Source: Sphingomonadaceae bacterium
Lineage (GTDB): Bacteria; Pseudomonadota; Alphaproteobacteria; Sphingomonadales; Sphingomonadaceae
Length of the DNA: 64,000 nucleotides
Assembly: GCA_020850455.1 (NCBI GenBank)
Contig: JADZEQ010000005.1
Location: forward strand, 32,873-96,872
Reading direction: 5' to 3'
A program made the position numbers and the translations under genes. Positions 47,443 through 56,525 of this stretch are shown in pieces; the stretch's first letter is position 1; each line of letters opens with the position of its first letter. Under the pieces are notes generated by a model. It did not search any database. It saw only the letters and a program-made list of their open reading frames with translations, and was not told where the DNA came from.

Positions 47443-47835
47443 ATGGGTAATGGCACGCATTTGGGCAGGGTGCGCGGGCTGGGTTCGGCCAAATCGGGCA
47501 CCCACCATTGGCTGACGCAGCGCACCAGCGCGATCGCCAATCTCGCCTTGTTGGTCTGGCTGCTCACCAGCTTTTTGACCAATGATGTGACGCGATTGGA
47601 CGCGGTGCATCGCTGGCTGGAAACCCCCTTTGCGGCGGTGCCGCTGGCGCTGCTGGCGATCAGCGTTTTTACGCACCTGCGGCTCGGCCTGACGGTTTTG
47701 ATCGAAGATTATGTGCATGATGATGCGCTCAAACTCATCAGCCTGACTGCGCTGACATTTTATAGCTGGGGCGGGATGATTTTCGCGCTGTTTGCAATTG
47801 CACGTATCGCTTTGGGGGGTGGTCATGGCGGCTAA
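47443..47835 (+). CDS. sdhD: Succinate dehydrogenase membrane anchor SdhD
   Basis: A 130-residue protein with three hydrophobic helices; [21 protein letters not shown] at the N-terminus and [20 protein letters not shown] with the haem-side His are characteristic of alphaproteobacterial SdhD. It starts 3 bases after sdhC and overlaps sdhA by 11 bases. Confidence 0.92.
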   Translation: MGNGTHLGRVRGLGSAKSGTHHWLTQRTSAIANLALLVWLLTSFLTNDVTRLDAVHRWLETPFAAVPLALLAISVFTHLRLGLTVLIEDYVHDDALKLISLTALTFYSWGGMIFALFAIARIALGGGHGG

Positions 47836-49666
47836 ATCGGCGGAGCAAAAGGCGGGTGCCGCCTATCCCATCATCGACCATAGCTTTGATGTTGTCGTCG
47901 TCGGCGCGGGCGGTAGCGGGCTGCGCGCAACGATGGGCGCGGCAGAGGCAGGGTTAAAGACTGCCTGTATCACCAAGCTATTCCCGACCCGCAGCCACAC
48001 GGTCGCGGCGCAGGGCGGCATTGCGGCGAGCCTTGGCAATAATACGCCAGACCATTGGACCTGGCATATGTATGACACGGTCAAGGGTTCGGACTGGCTG
48101 GGCGATCAGGACGCCATTGAATATATGGTCCGCGAGGCCCCTGCTGCCGTTTATGAATTGGAACATGCGGGCGTGCCGTTCAGCCGCAACGCCGATGGCA
48201 CCATTTATCAGCGGCCCTTTGGCGGGCATATGCAGAATATGGGCGAAGGACCGCCGGTGCAGCGCACATGCGCGGCAGCGGACCGGACCGGCCATGCGAT
48301 GCTTCATGCGCTTTACCAACAAAGCCTCAAATATGACGCGGAATTCTTTATCGAATATTTCGCGCTCGATTTGATTATGGAGGATGGGCCATCTGGCCCC
48401 GAATGTCGCGGGGTGATGGCGCTGTGCCTCGCGGATGGGTCGATCCACCGGTTCCGCAGCCATGCAGTGGTATTGGCGACCGGCGGCTATGGCCGCGCTT
48501 ATTATACCGCGACCAGCGCGCATAGCTGCACCGGTGACGGTGGGGGGATGGTACTGCGCGCCGGCTTGCCGCTGCAGGATCTGGAATTTGTCCAATTCCA
48601 CCCGACGGGCATTTATGGCGCGGGCGTCCTCATTACCGAAGGGGCGCGGGGTGAGGGCGGCTACCTCACCAATAGTGAGGGGGAGCGTTTTATGGAACGC
48701 TATGCACCCTCGGCCAAGGATTTGGCGAGCCGCGACGTGGTTTCCCGTTCGATGGCGTTGGAAATGCGCGAAGGGCGCGGGGTTGGGCCGCACAAGGACC
48801 ATATCTACCTCCACCTCGACCATATTGATGCCAAGGTGCTTGCCGAACGACTGCCCGGCATTACCGAAAGCGGCAAGATTTTTGCAGGTGTCGATTTGAC
48901 CCGCCAGCCTTTGCCGGTGTGTCCGACCGTCCATTATAATATGGGCGGCATCCCCTGTAATTATCACGGCCAAGTGGTGACCAAGAAGGGCAAGGACCCC
49001 GAAGTCGTCGTCCCCGGCCTATATGCGGTGGGCGAAGCAGCATGTGTTTCGGTCCATGGTGCCAATCGTTTGGGGTCAAACAGCCTGATCGACCTTGTGG
49101 TATTCGGGCGGGCAACCGGCCTGCACCTCAAGGAAAATCTGCGCCCCAATGCCCCGCATCGCCCGCTGCCTGCCGATGCAGCGGACCTCGCCCTGTCGCG
49201 GGTGGACCACTTCCGCTTTGCCAAGGGTGGTTCGCCCACCGCAGAGGTGCGTCTGGAAATGCAGCGGACGATGCAGAAACATTGTGCCGTGTTCCGCGAT
49301 ACGGCCTTGCTCGCCGAAGGGGTGGAGTTGATGGCAGCGGCAAATAAGCGGCTTGCCGATGTTGCCATTACCGACCGGTCGATGATCTGGAACACCGACC
49401 TTGTCGAAACGCTCGAGCTCGACAATTTGATGGCGCAGGCCGTGTGCACGATGGCGAGCGCCAATAATCGGCAGGAATCGCGCGGCGCGCATGCGCATGA
49501 GGATTTCCCCGATCGCGATGACAAGAAATGGATGAAACACACGGTCAGCTGGTTTGATGGCTGGGGCGGCAACGGTGGCAAGGTAACAATCGATTACCGG
49601 CCGGTGCATGAATATACGCTCTCTGACGAAGTGAGCTATATCAAGCCCAAGGCGCGCGTATATTGA
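47825..49666 (+). CDS. sdhA: Succinate dehydrogenase flavoprotein SdhA
   Basis: A 613-residue flavoprotein, usual length. FAD loop [22 protein letters not shown], covalent FAD site His58 in [23 protein letters not shown] and [20 protein letters not shown]. It oxidises succinate to fumarate in the TCA cycle. sdhB, the iron-sulfur subunit, normally follows but is not found here. Confidence 0.95.
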   Translation: MAAKSAEQKAGAAYPIIDHSFDVVVVGAGGSGLRATMGAAEAGLKTACITKLFPTRSHTVAAQGGIAASLGNNTPDHWTWHMYDTVKGSDWLGDQDAIEYMVREAPAAVYELEHAGVPFSRNADGTIYQRPFGGHMQNMGEGPPVQRTCAAADRTGHAMLHALYQQSLKYDAEFFIEYFALDLIMEDGPSGPECRGVMALCLADGSIHRFRSHAVVLATGGYGRAYYTATSAHSCTGDGGGMVLRAGLPLQDLEFVQFHPTGIYGAGVLITEGARGEGGYLTNSEGERFMERYAPSAKDLASRDVVSRSMALEMREGRGVGPHKDHIYLHLDHIDAKVLAERLPGITESGKIFAGVDLTRQPLPVCPTVHYNMGGIPCNYHGQVVTKKGKDPEVVVPGLYAVGEAACVSVHGANRLGSNSLIDLVVFGRATGLHLKENLRPNAPHRPLPADAADLALSRVDHFRFAKGGSPTAEVRLEMQRTMQKHCAVFRDTALLAEGVELMAAANKRLADVAITDRSMIWNTDLVETLELDNLMAQAVCTMASANNRQESRGAHAHEDFPDRDDKKWMKHTVSWFDGWGGNGGKVTIDYRPVHEYTLSDEVSYIKPKARVY

Positions 49667-49680
49667 GAACAGGGTGCGCC

Positions 49681-49712
49681 CCCGGATGGCGCTGTTATTG
49701 GCAGCATCCGGG
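49681..49712 (+). terminator. Hairpin after sdhA, possible terminator
   Basis: CCCGGAT pairs with ATCCGGG, and an inner GCTG with CAGC, with a 3-base bulge, beginning 14 bases after the sdhA stop. No U-run follows. It may be a Rho-dependent end or an mRNA-stabilising structure. Confidence 0.45.
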
Positions 49713-49839
49713 TTGGCGCGTACGAGACTTTACCGCGCCTTCCCCATAGTCTGATCGGGGGCGTTCGCGGGAAGTCGGCTGGACAATAGTTGATAAATTA
49801 CGCAGCATGGCGGCACCAAGCTATGAGCAGGGGTATCCG

Positions 49840-51219
49840 ATGGCGCGTCAATCCTCCCCCGGTATAAAATTATTGTTCGTTATATTGATCGGGCTGGCGC
49901 TGTCGGTGCCGCTGCTCACGGTATATGCGCTGGTATATGATCGCCAATCACAATCCGAAACCGCGCGGGCGAATATCGCGGCGGGCTGGGGCGGACCGCA
50001 GATGATGGTGGGGCCGGTTCTCGCACTGCCCTATGTCCGTGAAGAACAACAAAATGTGGAGGTGAATGGGCGCAGCGAATCGCGCGTCGTCAGGGTCGAT
50101 GATATTTTGTTCCTGTCCCCCATGCGTAACCAATTGAACAGCCGCGTGGTGCCGCAATTATTGCGTAAATCCATATACGAATCCGTCCTGTATCAGGTAG
50201 AAAATCAGGGAAGCGCCCATTTTGCGTTGCCGCCGGATTTTGAACGATACGGCGTGCCGATAAGCGCGATTGACTTTTCACGGGCAGAGATACGTTTTGG
50301 CCTTGCCGATCCGCGCGGATTGCAAGCCAATGCCAGCGTCAGAGTGAACGGCAATCTGGTGCCGTTGCTGCCCGGAAAGGGGCTGGCGGCGACCAATGGT
50401 TCGGGTTTTTTCAGCTTCGTCGACTGGGCGAACCGCGCCCCGATGGACGTGACATATCAATTTTCGGCGCGCGGCAATGACCGGCTGACCTTTGTCCCGC
50501 GCGGGCAAGACAGCCGCTGGCAAGTGCAGTCCACATGGCCCAGCCCCAATTTTTCGGGCAGCTTCCTGCCCAACCAACGACGTATCAATGGTGATGGGTT
50601 TAGGGCGGATTATGCGATCAGCAATCTGGCTTTGGGCCAAGCGATTGTGCTGACACAGGATGCGCGCCCACCCATGGACGTGGACCGCTATGTTGAAACC
50701 GCAGCAGCGGGTGAGGGTGCGTCGAGTCAGAGTGCGTCGGTCGCAATGGTCGAGGTCGTTGACCTTTATGATCAGGTCAATCGCGCCGTAAAATATGGAT
50801 TTTTGTTCATCGGCTTTACCTTCATGGCGTTTTTGATGTTCGACATCATTGCAAAGGCACGGGTAGCGGCGGCGGAATATCTGCTTGTCGGTGCAGCGTT
50901 AGCACTATTTTTCGTGCTGCTGCTGGCGCTAGCGGAGGTGATTGGCTTTACGCCCGCCTATCTGGCGGCATCTGGCGCGATCATCACGCTTATCACCACC
51001 TATTCTGCGGCAGTTCTGAAAAGCTGGCAGCGTGCGCGGATCATCGCTGGACTGCTGACCGCGCTATATGCGGCGCTATATGTGCTCCTCAATCTCGAGG
51101 CATATAGCCTGCTCATCGGTTCGGCCCTGCTGTTCGTCGCGCTGGCGGCGGTAATGTGGGCGACGCGTCGCATAGATTGGAGCGCGGCTGGTGGGGAGGA
51201 CGCCGCCGCTGCCGCCTAA
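49840..51219 (+). CDS. creD: CreD family inner-membrane protein
   Basis: A 459-residue membrane protein. An N-terminal helix (SPGIKLLFVILIGLALSVPLLTVYALVYDRQ) leads to a large beta-rich periplasmic domain; the C-terminal third is a set of helices beginning KYGFLFIGFTFMAFLMFDI. This is the CreD pattern. In enterobacteria and Aeromonas CreD is induced by CreBC and linked to envelope stress and beta-lactam tolerance. ATG 49840 has AGGGG 7 bases upstream; ATG 49807 is in frame but lacks one. No creBC nearby. Converges on the DUF167 gene. Confidence 0.8.
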   Translation: MARQSSPGIKLLFVILIGLALSVPLLTVYALVYDRQSQSETARANIAAGWGGPQMMVGPVLALPYVREEQQNVEVNGRSESRVVRVDDILFLSPMRNQLNSRVVPQLLRKSIYESVLYQVENQGSAHFALPPDFERYGVPISAIDFSRAEIRFGLADPRGLQANASVRVNGNLVPLLPGKGLAATNGSGFFSFVDWANRAPMDVTYQFSARGNDRLTFVPRGQDSRWQVQSTWPSPNFSGSFLPNQRRINGDGFRADYAISNLALGQAIVLTQDARPPMDVDRYVETAAAGEGASSQSASVAMVEVVDLYDQVNRAVKYGFLFIGFTFMAFLMFDIIAKARVAAAEYLLVGAALALFFVLLLALAEVIGFTPAYLAASGAIITLITTYSAAVLKSWQRARIIAGLLTALYAALYVLLNLEAYSLLIGSALLFVALAAVMWATRRIDWSAAGGEDAAAAA

Positions 51220-51590
51220 CATTTGGGTGTGACGGCCAATATCTTTGTCCGGGAACGGGCGCCATTGTGGAGCGTGATGGCACGTCGTGGCAGGTCCATC
51301 GCGGCGGCGACCAATTGGATAACCGCGCTATTAGCCGCGCCGTCAACCGCGCGCGCACTAACCCGCACGCGGACCATATCCCCATCCATATCTATGGCGT
51401 TGCGGCTGGCACCCGGTGTCACATGCACTGCCAATTTGCCCGACGCTGCGGCGGTGCGCAGCGCGGCGGTAAGCGCTGGGTCGGGGCGATATTTCAGCGT
51501 TCGCTGCCAGCGGGCGGGGTAGGTGCTGTCGGACGCGCCGCCGCGCGTGCCGACGCCGCCCTGCTCCATACCGCGCGGCCACCCACCCAT
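51216..51590 (-). CDS. DUF167/YggU family protein
   Basis: The C-terminal 85 residues are a DUF167 domain: KLAVHVTPGASRNAIDMDGDMVRVRVSARAVDGAANSAVIQLVAAAMDLPRRAITLHNGARSRTKIL. Family function is unknown. The start is uncertain: the only in-frame ATGs (51590, 51569) lie inside the end of the amidohydrolase gene, whose stop is at 51494. An overlap of about 75-97 bases would be unusual, so a non-ATG start nearer 51500 is possible. Its stop overlaps that of creD by 4 bases. Confidence 0.7.
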   Translation of the reverse strand: MGGWPRGMEQGGVGTRGGASDSTYPARWQRTLKYRPDPALTAALRTAAASGKLAVHVTPGASRNAIDMDGDMVRVRVSARAVDGAANSAVIQLVAAAMDLPRRAITLHNGARSRTKILAVTPKC

Positions 51591-53233
51591 GTTTCGCTGA
51601 CCCTGGTCTTGCGAATATCGCCGGGGCTGGCGAGCAGTGGGTCGGTATCCACCAACAGAAAATCGGCGCGCATCCCGGGCATCAAAGTGCCGATGCGGTC
51701 TTCGGCAAAACCGGCGTAGGCAGCGCTGCGGGTAAAGCCGTCGATTGCCACCTCCCGGCTCACCGCCTGTTCGCTATGCCAGCCACCAAAGGGTTCACCC
51801 GCGGCGTCGGTACGACTGATGGCGGCGGCAATACCGGCAAAGGGGTCGGGGCTTTCGACCGGATAATCGGAACCAAAGGCGAGCCGCGCACCGCCTTCGT
51901 GGATGCTCCGCCACGCATAGGCACCGCTGAGGCGCGCTTCACCTAGCCGTGCTTCTGCCATCAGGCGATCGCTGGTTTGATGCACCGGTTGCATCGATGC
52001 GATGATATGGTCACGCCCGAAACGCGCCAAATCCTCTGGCCGGACAATCTGCGCATGTTCGATGCGCCAGCGCCGGTCGCCGGTAAAACTGGCCGAGACA
52101 TCCTCTATTGCGGCTAGCGCCTCGGCATTGGCGGCATCGCCAATCGCATGAATGGCCACCTGAAATCCATCCATTGATGCGCGCACCAAACGGTTGCGCA
52201 ATTGCGAAGCTGTGGTGAGCGGTAGCCCGCGTTGCCCCGCCGCATCGCTATAGGGTTCAAGCAGCCATGCGCCGCGCGATCCCAGCGCCCCGTCGAGGTA
52301 CAGCTTGACCCCGATCAGCCGCAGATGATCATCATACAGCCACGGCGTCGGTTCACCCCCCGCAATCAGCGCCATATTTTCGATGCCCGCGCCATAGCTG
52401 ATGATCCGGACGTTCAGCCGCCCGGCATCGCCCGCACGGCGAAATGTCTGCCAATCCTCTATCGTCGTTCCCATATCCGACGTCGCGGTTATGCCGAGCG
52501 AGAGGAGGTGGTTCTGCGCCAGTGCCAGCGCACGGTCACGGTCGCGCGCCAAAGGTTGCGGCTTGTGCGCTTCGATTAGCGCAACCGCATTGTCCACAAA
52601 TACGCCTGATGGCGCACCACTGGTGCCGCCGCCAACCCGTTCGATACGTCCGCCGTCGGGCGCGCGGGTGGCGGCAGTTACGCCAGCCAATTGCATCGCG
52701 CGGCTGTTTGCCCAACCCGCATGCCCATCGACCCGCATTAGCCAGACCGGGCGGTCGCCGACCGCGCTGTCGAGTTCAGCGGCGGTCGGGAAACGGCCCA
52801 GCCCCCAGCTTTCCTGATTCCAGCCGCTGCCCATGATCCATGGCGTTTCAGGGTTGTCAGCGGCATATTGGCGGATTGCGGCCAGCGCCTCATCCAGCGA
52901 GCGCGTGGCTGCAAGGTCGAGCAGCATCAGCTTGAAGCCCAGTTCCATCACATGGCCATGCGCGTCGATCAGCCCGGGTATCAGCACTGCGCCACGTCCG
53001 TCCTGACGAAAATCGGGGCGTTCTGGGCGTGCATCCCCGCGTTGCAACAGGCGTGCGATGCGCCCGGCATCATCAATGACCAGACCGTTGAAATGGATGG
53101 GGCGACCGTTGCCATCCAGCGTCATGCCATCCACATTGTCGATCAATGTATCGGCCGCCGCCGGCGCAGTGATGCAAGCCAACAGGGTGAGGCAGGCGGC
53201 TTGCCAGATACGCTGCATGGCCGGTTTCCTCAT
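51494..53233 (-). CDS. Exported amidohydrolase (YtcJ-like)
   Basis: A 579-residue metal-dependent hydrolase of the amidohydrolase_3 group. A signal peptide (IWQAACLTLLACITAPAAA) precedes the first metal motif DAHGHVMELG; later IHAIGDAANAEAL, RIEHAQIVRPED and FGSDYPVESPDPFAGI supply further ligands. These are the YtcJ-type motifs; physiological substrates are mostly unknown. Start at 53233 overlaps the dehydrogenase stop (ATGA); ATG 53218 is an alternative. Confidence 0.8.
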   Translation of the reverse strand: MRKPAMQRIWQAACLTLLACITAPAAADTLIDNVDGMTLDGNGRPIHFNGLVIDDAGRIARLLQRGDARPERPDFRQDGRGAVLIPGLIDAHGHVMELGFKLMLLDLAATRSLDEALAAIRQYAADNPETPWIMGSGWNQESWGLGRFPTAAELDSAVGDRPVWLMRVDGHAGWANSRAMQLAGVTAATRAPDGGRIERVGGGTSGAPSGVFVDNAVALIEAHKPQPLARDRDRALALAQNHLLSLGITATSDMGTTIEDWQTFRRAGDAGRLNVRIISYGAGIENMALIAGGEPTPWLYDDHLRLIGVKLYLDGALGSRGAWLLEPYSDAAGQRGLPLTTASQLRNRLVRASMDGFQVAIHAIGDAANAEALAAIEDVSASFTGDRRWRIEHAQIVRPEDLARFGRDHIIASMQPVHQTSDRLMAEARLGEARLSGAYAWRSIHEGGARLAFGSDYPVESPDPFAGIAAAISRTDAAGEPFGGWHSEQAVSREVAIDGFTRSAAYAGFAEDRIGTLMPGMRADFLLVDTDPLLASPGDIRKTRVSETWVGGRAVWSRAASARAAARPTAPTPPAGSER

Positions 53234-54096
53234 TTGGGCAGGCGGCGGATGATGGCGCTGGTGTCTTGTCTGCCTGCACCCATGGATTGCAATTCGGCGA
53301 AAAATTGGTCCATCATCGCGGCAATTGGCAGGCTGGCCCCGTTGGCGCGCGCTTCCTCTATCGCGAGGCCCAGATCCTTGCGCATCCAGTCCACTGCAAA
53401 GCCAAAATCAAATTCATCGCGCGCCATGCTGTGCCAGCGATTGGTCATCTGCCAACTGCCCGCCGCGCCCCCCGAAATTGCTTCAAATACTTTGTCGAGG
53501 TCGAGCTTTGCATGCTGGGCAAATCGTAAAGCCTCCGACAGGCTTTGGATCGTGCCGGCAAAGGCGATCTGGTTCGCCATTTTGGCGGTTTGCCCTGCAC
53601 CCGCCCGTCCGACATGGACGATGCGGTTGGCATAGGCCGAAATCAACGGGCTGGCAGTGGCAATTGCGGCTGCCTTGCCGCCGCACATGATGGTGAGCGT
53701 GCCATTTTCCGCACCCGCTTGCCCGCCGGTTACCGGCGCATCGACAACCATCAGGCCGCGCCCGTCCGCTTCCACCTGCAACTGGCGGGCGATGCGGGCG
53801 GAGACGGTCGTATGGTCGATGAAAATCGTCCCCTTGGCCATGCTGTGGAACACACCATCGCGGCCCATGGTAATCGAGGATAAATCATCATCATTGCCAA
53901 CGCAGCTGATGACCGCTTCAACCCCCTCCGCCGCAACAGCGGGGGATACGGCAACGCGCCCGCCATGTTCGGCGGCAAAGGCCTCTGCCTTGCTTTGTGT
54001 GCGGTTAAAGATGGTGAGTTCATGCCCGGCGGTCAGCAGGTGGCGCGCCATGGCCCCGCCCATGACACCCAGCCCGATAAATGCGATTTTTGCCAT
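53230..54096 (-). CDS. NAD(P)-dependent 3-hydroxyisobutyrate dehydrogenase-family protein
   Basis: A 288-residue beta-hydroxyacid dehydrogenase. N-terminal GLGVMGGAMARHLLTAGHEL binds the dinucleotide (position beta2 ends FNRTQSKA, favouring NADP), VDAPVTGGQAGAENGTLTIM is the substrate loop and GAGQTAKMANQI carries the catalytic Lys. It could act on 3-hydroxyisobutyrate, tartronate semialdehyde or succinic semialdehyde. The start at 54096 (MAKIAFIGLG) is chosen over a longer frame. Confidence 0.85.
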   Translation of the reverse strand: MAKIAFIGLGVMGGAMARHLLTAGHELTIFNRTQSKAEAFAAEHGGRVAVSPAVAAEGVEAVISCVGNDDDLSSITMGRDGVFHSMAKGTIFIDHTTVSARIARQLQVEADGRGLMVVDAPVTGGQAGAENGTLTIMCGGKAAAIATASPLISAYANRIVHVGRAGAGQTAKMANQIAFAGTIQSLSEALRFAQHAKLDLDKVFEAISGGAAGSWQMTNRWHSMARDEFDFGFAVDWMRKDLGLAIEEARANGASLPIAAMMDQFFAELQSMGAGRQDTSAIIRRLPK

Positions 54097-54163
54097 GTGG
54101 ATGGGGCATAGCGCCGCGCGCTGCGTTTGCCTATCACCGATTTTGCCGATAGGGGCGGGGAAT

Positions 54164-55420
54164 ATGACCGATACCCGCACCCATGCTCGCCCCGCCGTTC
54201 CTGCCGTCGCTAAATTGTCGATGGCGGACATTATGGCCGCCCGGGCGCGTATCGACGGGGCGGTTATTCGCACCCCGACCAGCGAAGCGCGCACATTGGG
54301 GGAAATGCTGGGGACGCGCATCTTCCTCAAATTTGAGAATCTGCAATTTACCGCAGCTTATAAGGAACGTGGTGCGCTCAACTGCCTGTTGCAACTCGAC
54401 GAAGCATCGCGCCGCGCCGGGGTAATAGCGGCGAGTGCTGGCAACCATGCCCAGGGGCTTGCCTATCATGGCGCGCGCCTAGGTGTTCCGGTGACCATCG
54501 TCATGCCCAAAACGACGCCGATGGTGAAGGTGCAGCAGACAGAGGCGCATGGCGCCGAAATCATCCTGCACGGTGAAAAATTCGACGATGCCTATGCCCA
54601 TGCCCGGCAGTTGGAGGGGGAGCGTGGCCTCATCTTTGTCCACCCGTTTGACGACCCCCGCATCGCCGCGGGTCAGGGGACAGTGGCGCTCGAAATGCTC
54701 GAAGATGCGCCTGAAATTGACACGCTGGTCATCCCCATCGGTGGCGGCGGGCTGTTTTCAGGAATGGCGAGCGCGGCGCGTGCGCTGCGCCCTGACATTC
54801 GGCTGATCGGGGTACAGGCCGAACTTTATCCGTCGATGTATGCCGAACTCAACCATGTCGACATGGTGTGTGAGGGGGATACGCTGGCCGAAGGGATAGC
54901 GGTTAAACAGCCCGGTGACATGACGCGCGGCATTGTCGCGGCCCATGCGGATGAGATATTGCTGGTCGGCGAACGCCACCTTGAACGCGCGGTTTCCCTG
55001 TTGTTGCAAATCGAAAAAACGGTTGTCGAGGGCGCGGGCGCTGCGGGGCTGGCTGCGATGCTGGCGCATGCGGAAAAATTCACCGGTCGCAATGTCGGGT
55101 TGGTCCTGACCGGCGGCAATATAGACCCACGTCTGCTCGCCAATGTTCTGCTGCGCGACCTCGCCCGTGCGGGAAGGCTGGCTCGGCTGCGCGTCCGGCT
55201 GCAGGACCGGCCGGGCGCATTGTTCAACGTGATGCGTGTGTTCAACGACCAACGCGTCAACATCGTTGAAATTTACCATCAACGCATTTTTACGACGCTC
55301 CCTGCCAAGGGTTTGATCACCGAAATTGAGTGTGAAACCCGCGATCGCGAACATTTGGACGCGTTGATGGCGGCGCTGCGCGTCGCAGGATATCAGGTGA
55401 ATCTGGTCGAATTGGCCTGA
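54164..55420 (+). CDS. ilvA: Threonine ammonia-lyase IlvA/TdcB with ACT domain
   Basis: A 418-residue PLP enzyme. The PLP lysine is Lys67 in TAAYKERGALN, phosphate loop IPIGGGGLFSG, with SAGNHAQGLAYH. The C-terminal ACT-like domain (RLARLRVRLQDRPGALFNVMRVFNDQRVNIVEIYH) suggests allosteric control. It deaminates threonine to 2-oxobutyrate. GGGGCGGGG precedes the ATG; a longer upstream frame antisense to the dehydrogenase is rejected. Confidence 0.9.
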   Translation: MTDTRTHARPAVPAVAKLSMADIMAARARIDGAVIRTPTSEARTLGEMLGTRIFLKFENLQFTAAYKERGALNCLLQLDEASRRAGVIAASAGNHAQGLAYHGARLGVPVTIVMPKTTPMVKVQQTEAHGAEIILHGEKFDDAYAHARQLEGERGLIFVHPFDDPRIAAGQGTVALEMLEDAPEIDTLVIPIGGGGLFSGMASAARALRPDIRLIGVQAELYPSMYAELNHVDMVCEGDTLAEGIAVKQPGDMTRGIVAAHADEILLVGERHLERAVSLLLQIEKTVVEGAGAAGLAAMLAHAEKFTGRNVGLVLTGGNIDPRLLANVLLRDLARAGRLARLRVRLQDRPGALFNVMRVFNDQRVNIVEIYHQRIFTTLPAKGLITEIECETRDREHLDALMAALRVAGYQVNLVELA

Positions 55421-55495
55421 TATTGGCTGTTTCATTCTGAATCATCTGTCCCGATGTGAATCAGGGCCGATGTTTTGCGGATGGTAAATGGGCTT

Positions 55496-55524
55496 TTGGC
55501 GAATCGCGATGCTTGGCATATCCT
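55496..55524 (+). promoter_or_regulatory. Candidate promoter for bpt
   Basis: TTGGCG (55496-55501), a 17-base spacer and TATCCT (55519-55524) lie 58 bases before the bpt GTG. The surrounding gap (55421-55582) has three GANTC sites at 55439, 55458 and 55501. Confidence 0.35.
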
Positions 55525-55582
55525 GTGCCACAGCAATGCGGCGCCATGGGGCAGGCGCGGTCAAGAGGGATTGGGACAGAAG

Positions 55583-56353
55583 GTGACAGCACCATTTCGC
55601 TTTCCGCGTTTTTTTGTGACGAGCCCTGCGCCATGCCCCTATTTGCCGGGGCGGCAGGAACGTAAGGTTTTTACCGAACTGGCGGACGGCAATGCAGTGG
55701 ATCTGAACGATGCGCTGGGGCGTATCGGCTTTCGTCGCAGCCAGAATGTCGCCTATCGTCCATCCTGTCAGGGGTGTAGCGCGTGTATATCCGTCCGCGT
55801 GCGCACCAACGACTTTGCCCCCACCAGCAGTCAAAAACGCAGCCTCAAGGCGCATAACGATTTGATTGTCGAAGCGCGCGAGCCATGGGCGACGCAGGAA
55901 CAATATGATTTATTGGCGCGTTATCTGACCCATCGCCACCCCGACGGGGGCATGGCCGATATGAGTGAGGATGATTTTGCCGCGATGGTCGAACAATCGC
56001 CGGTTGAAACCTGCATGGTCGAATATCGCGAACCATCGGTGGATGGTAAAGCCGGGCGTCTGGTTGGCGTGTGCCTGACCGACCGGCAGGCGGATGGTCT
56101 GTCGATGGTATATAGTTTCTTCGAGCCCGACTGCGAACGGCGGCGCGGGCTCGGCACCTTCATCATCCTAGATCATATCACCCGTACGGCGCGGGCGGGC
56201 CTGCCCTATGTATATTTGGGCTATTGGATCGATGGGTCGGCGCGCATGGCTTATAAGACACGTTTCCGGCCGATCGAGCGGCTTGGCCCCAATGGTTGGC
56301 ATGAAATGGGTGATGCAGAACTGGCCAGCACGGGCGCGCCAGTCACCGCTTGA
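55583..56353 (+). CDS. bpt: Aspartate/glutamate leucyltransferase Bpt
   Basis: A 256-residue protein of the ATE/Bpt family. [38 protein letters not shown] and [43 protein letters not shown] match the leucyl/phenylalanyl-tRNA transferase of the N-degron pathway. It attaches Leu to N-terminal Asp/Glu of proteins for ClpAP degradation. GTG 55583 gives [13 protein letters not shown]. Confidence 0.9.
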   Translation: MTAPFRFPRFFVTSPAPCPYLPGRQERKVFTELADGNAVDLNDALGRIGFRRSQNVAYRPSCQGCSACISVRVRTNDFAPTSSQKRSLKAHNDLIVEAREPWATQEQYDLLARYLTHRHPDGGMADMSEDDFAAMVEQSPVETCMVEYREPSVDGKAGRLVGVCLTDRQADGLSMVYSFFEPDCERRRGLGTFIILDHITRTARAGLPYVYLGYWIDGSARMAYKTRFRPIERLGPNGWHEMGDAELASTGAPVTA

Positions 56354-56525
56354 CGAATTGCCAATCAAAAAAGCGGCAATCATGTGTGTCGGCGGTTGAC
56401 GGCGGGGCGCAATCGGGGCCATAGCTGATGTCATAATAATAAGGTCGCTCGAAAATCCGCGTCACCGGCTTGGCCGGATGCGGGGGCAATGGGGGGGCGA
56501 TGAGCGAGCCGTTCGACATCATCAT
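56343..56525 (-). CDS. Possible small protein antisense to the bpt-oxidoreductase gap
   Basis: A 60-residue open frame fills the 146-bp gap between bpt and the next gene, overlapping both ends. Its sequence ends in [28 protein letters not shown] then [10 protein letters not shown]; codon third positions are GC-rich like real genes. No ribosome binding site or homologue recognised, and the gap must also hold the promoter of the redox operon. An AT-rich CATAATAATAAGG (56432-56444) and an ATTGCC-n12-GGCAAT repeat (56357-56380) lie here. Confidence 0.3.
   Translation of the reverse strand: MMMSNGSLIAPPLPPHPAKPVTRIFERPYYYDISYGPDCAPPSTADTHDCRFFDWQFVKR

Noticed and set aside
53657..54163. 169-residue upstream extension of threonine dehydratase
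   Set aside because: Antisense to the dehydrogenase gene, and the enzyme is already full length from 54164 with a GGGG-type ribosome site.
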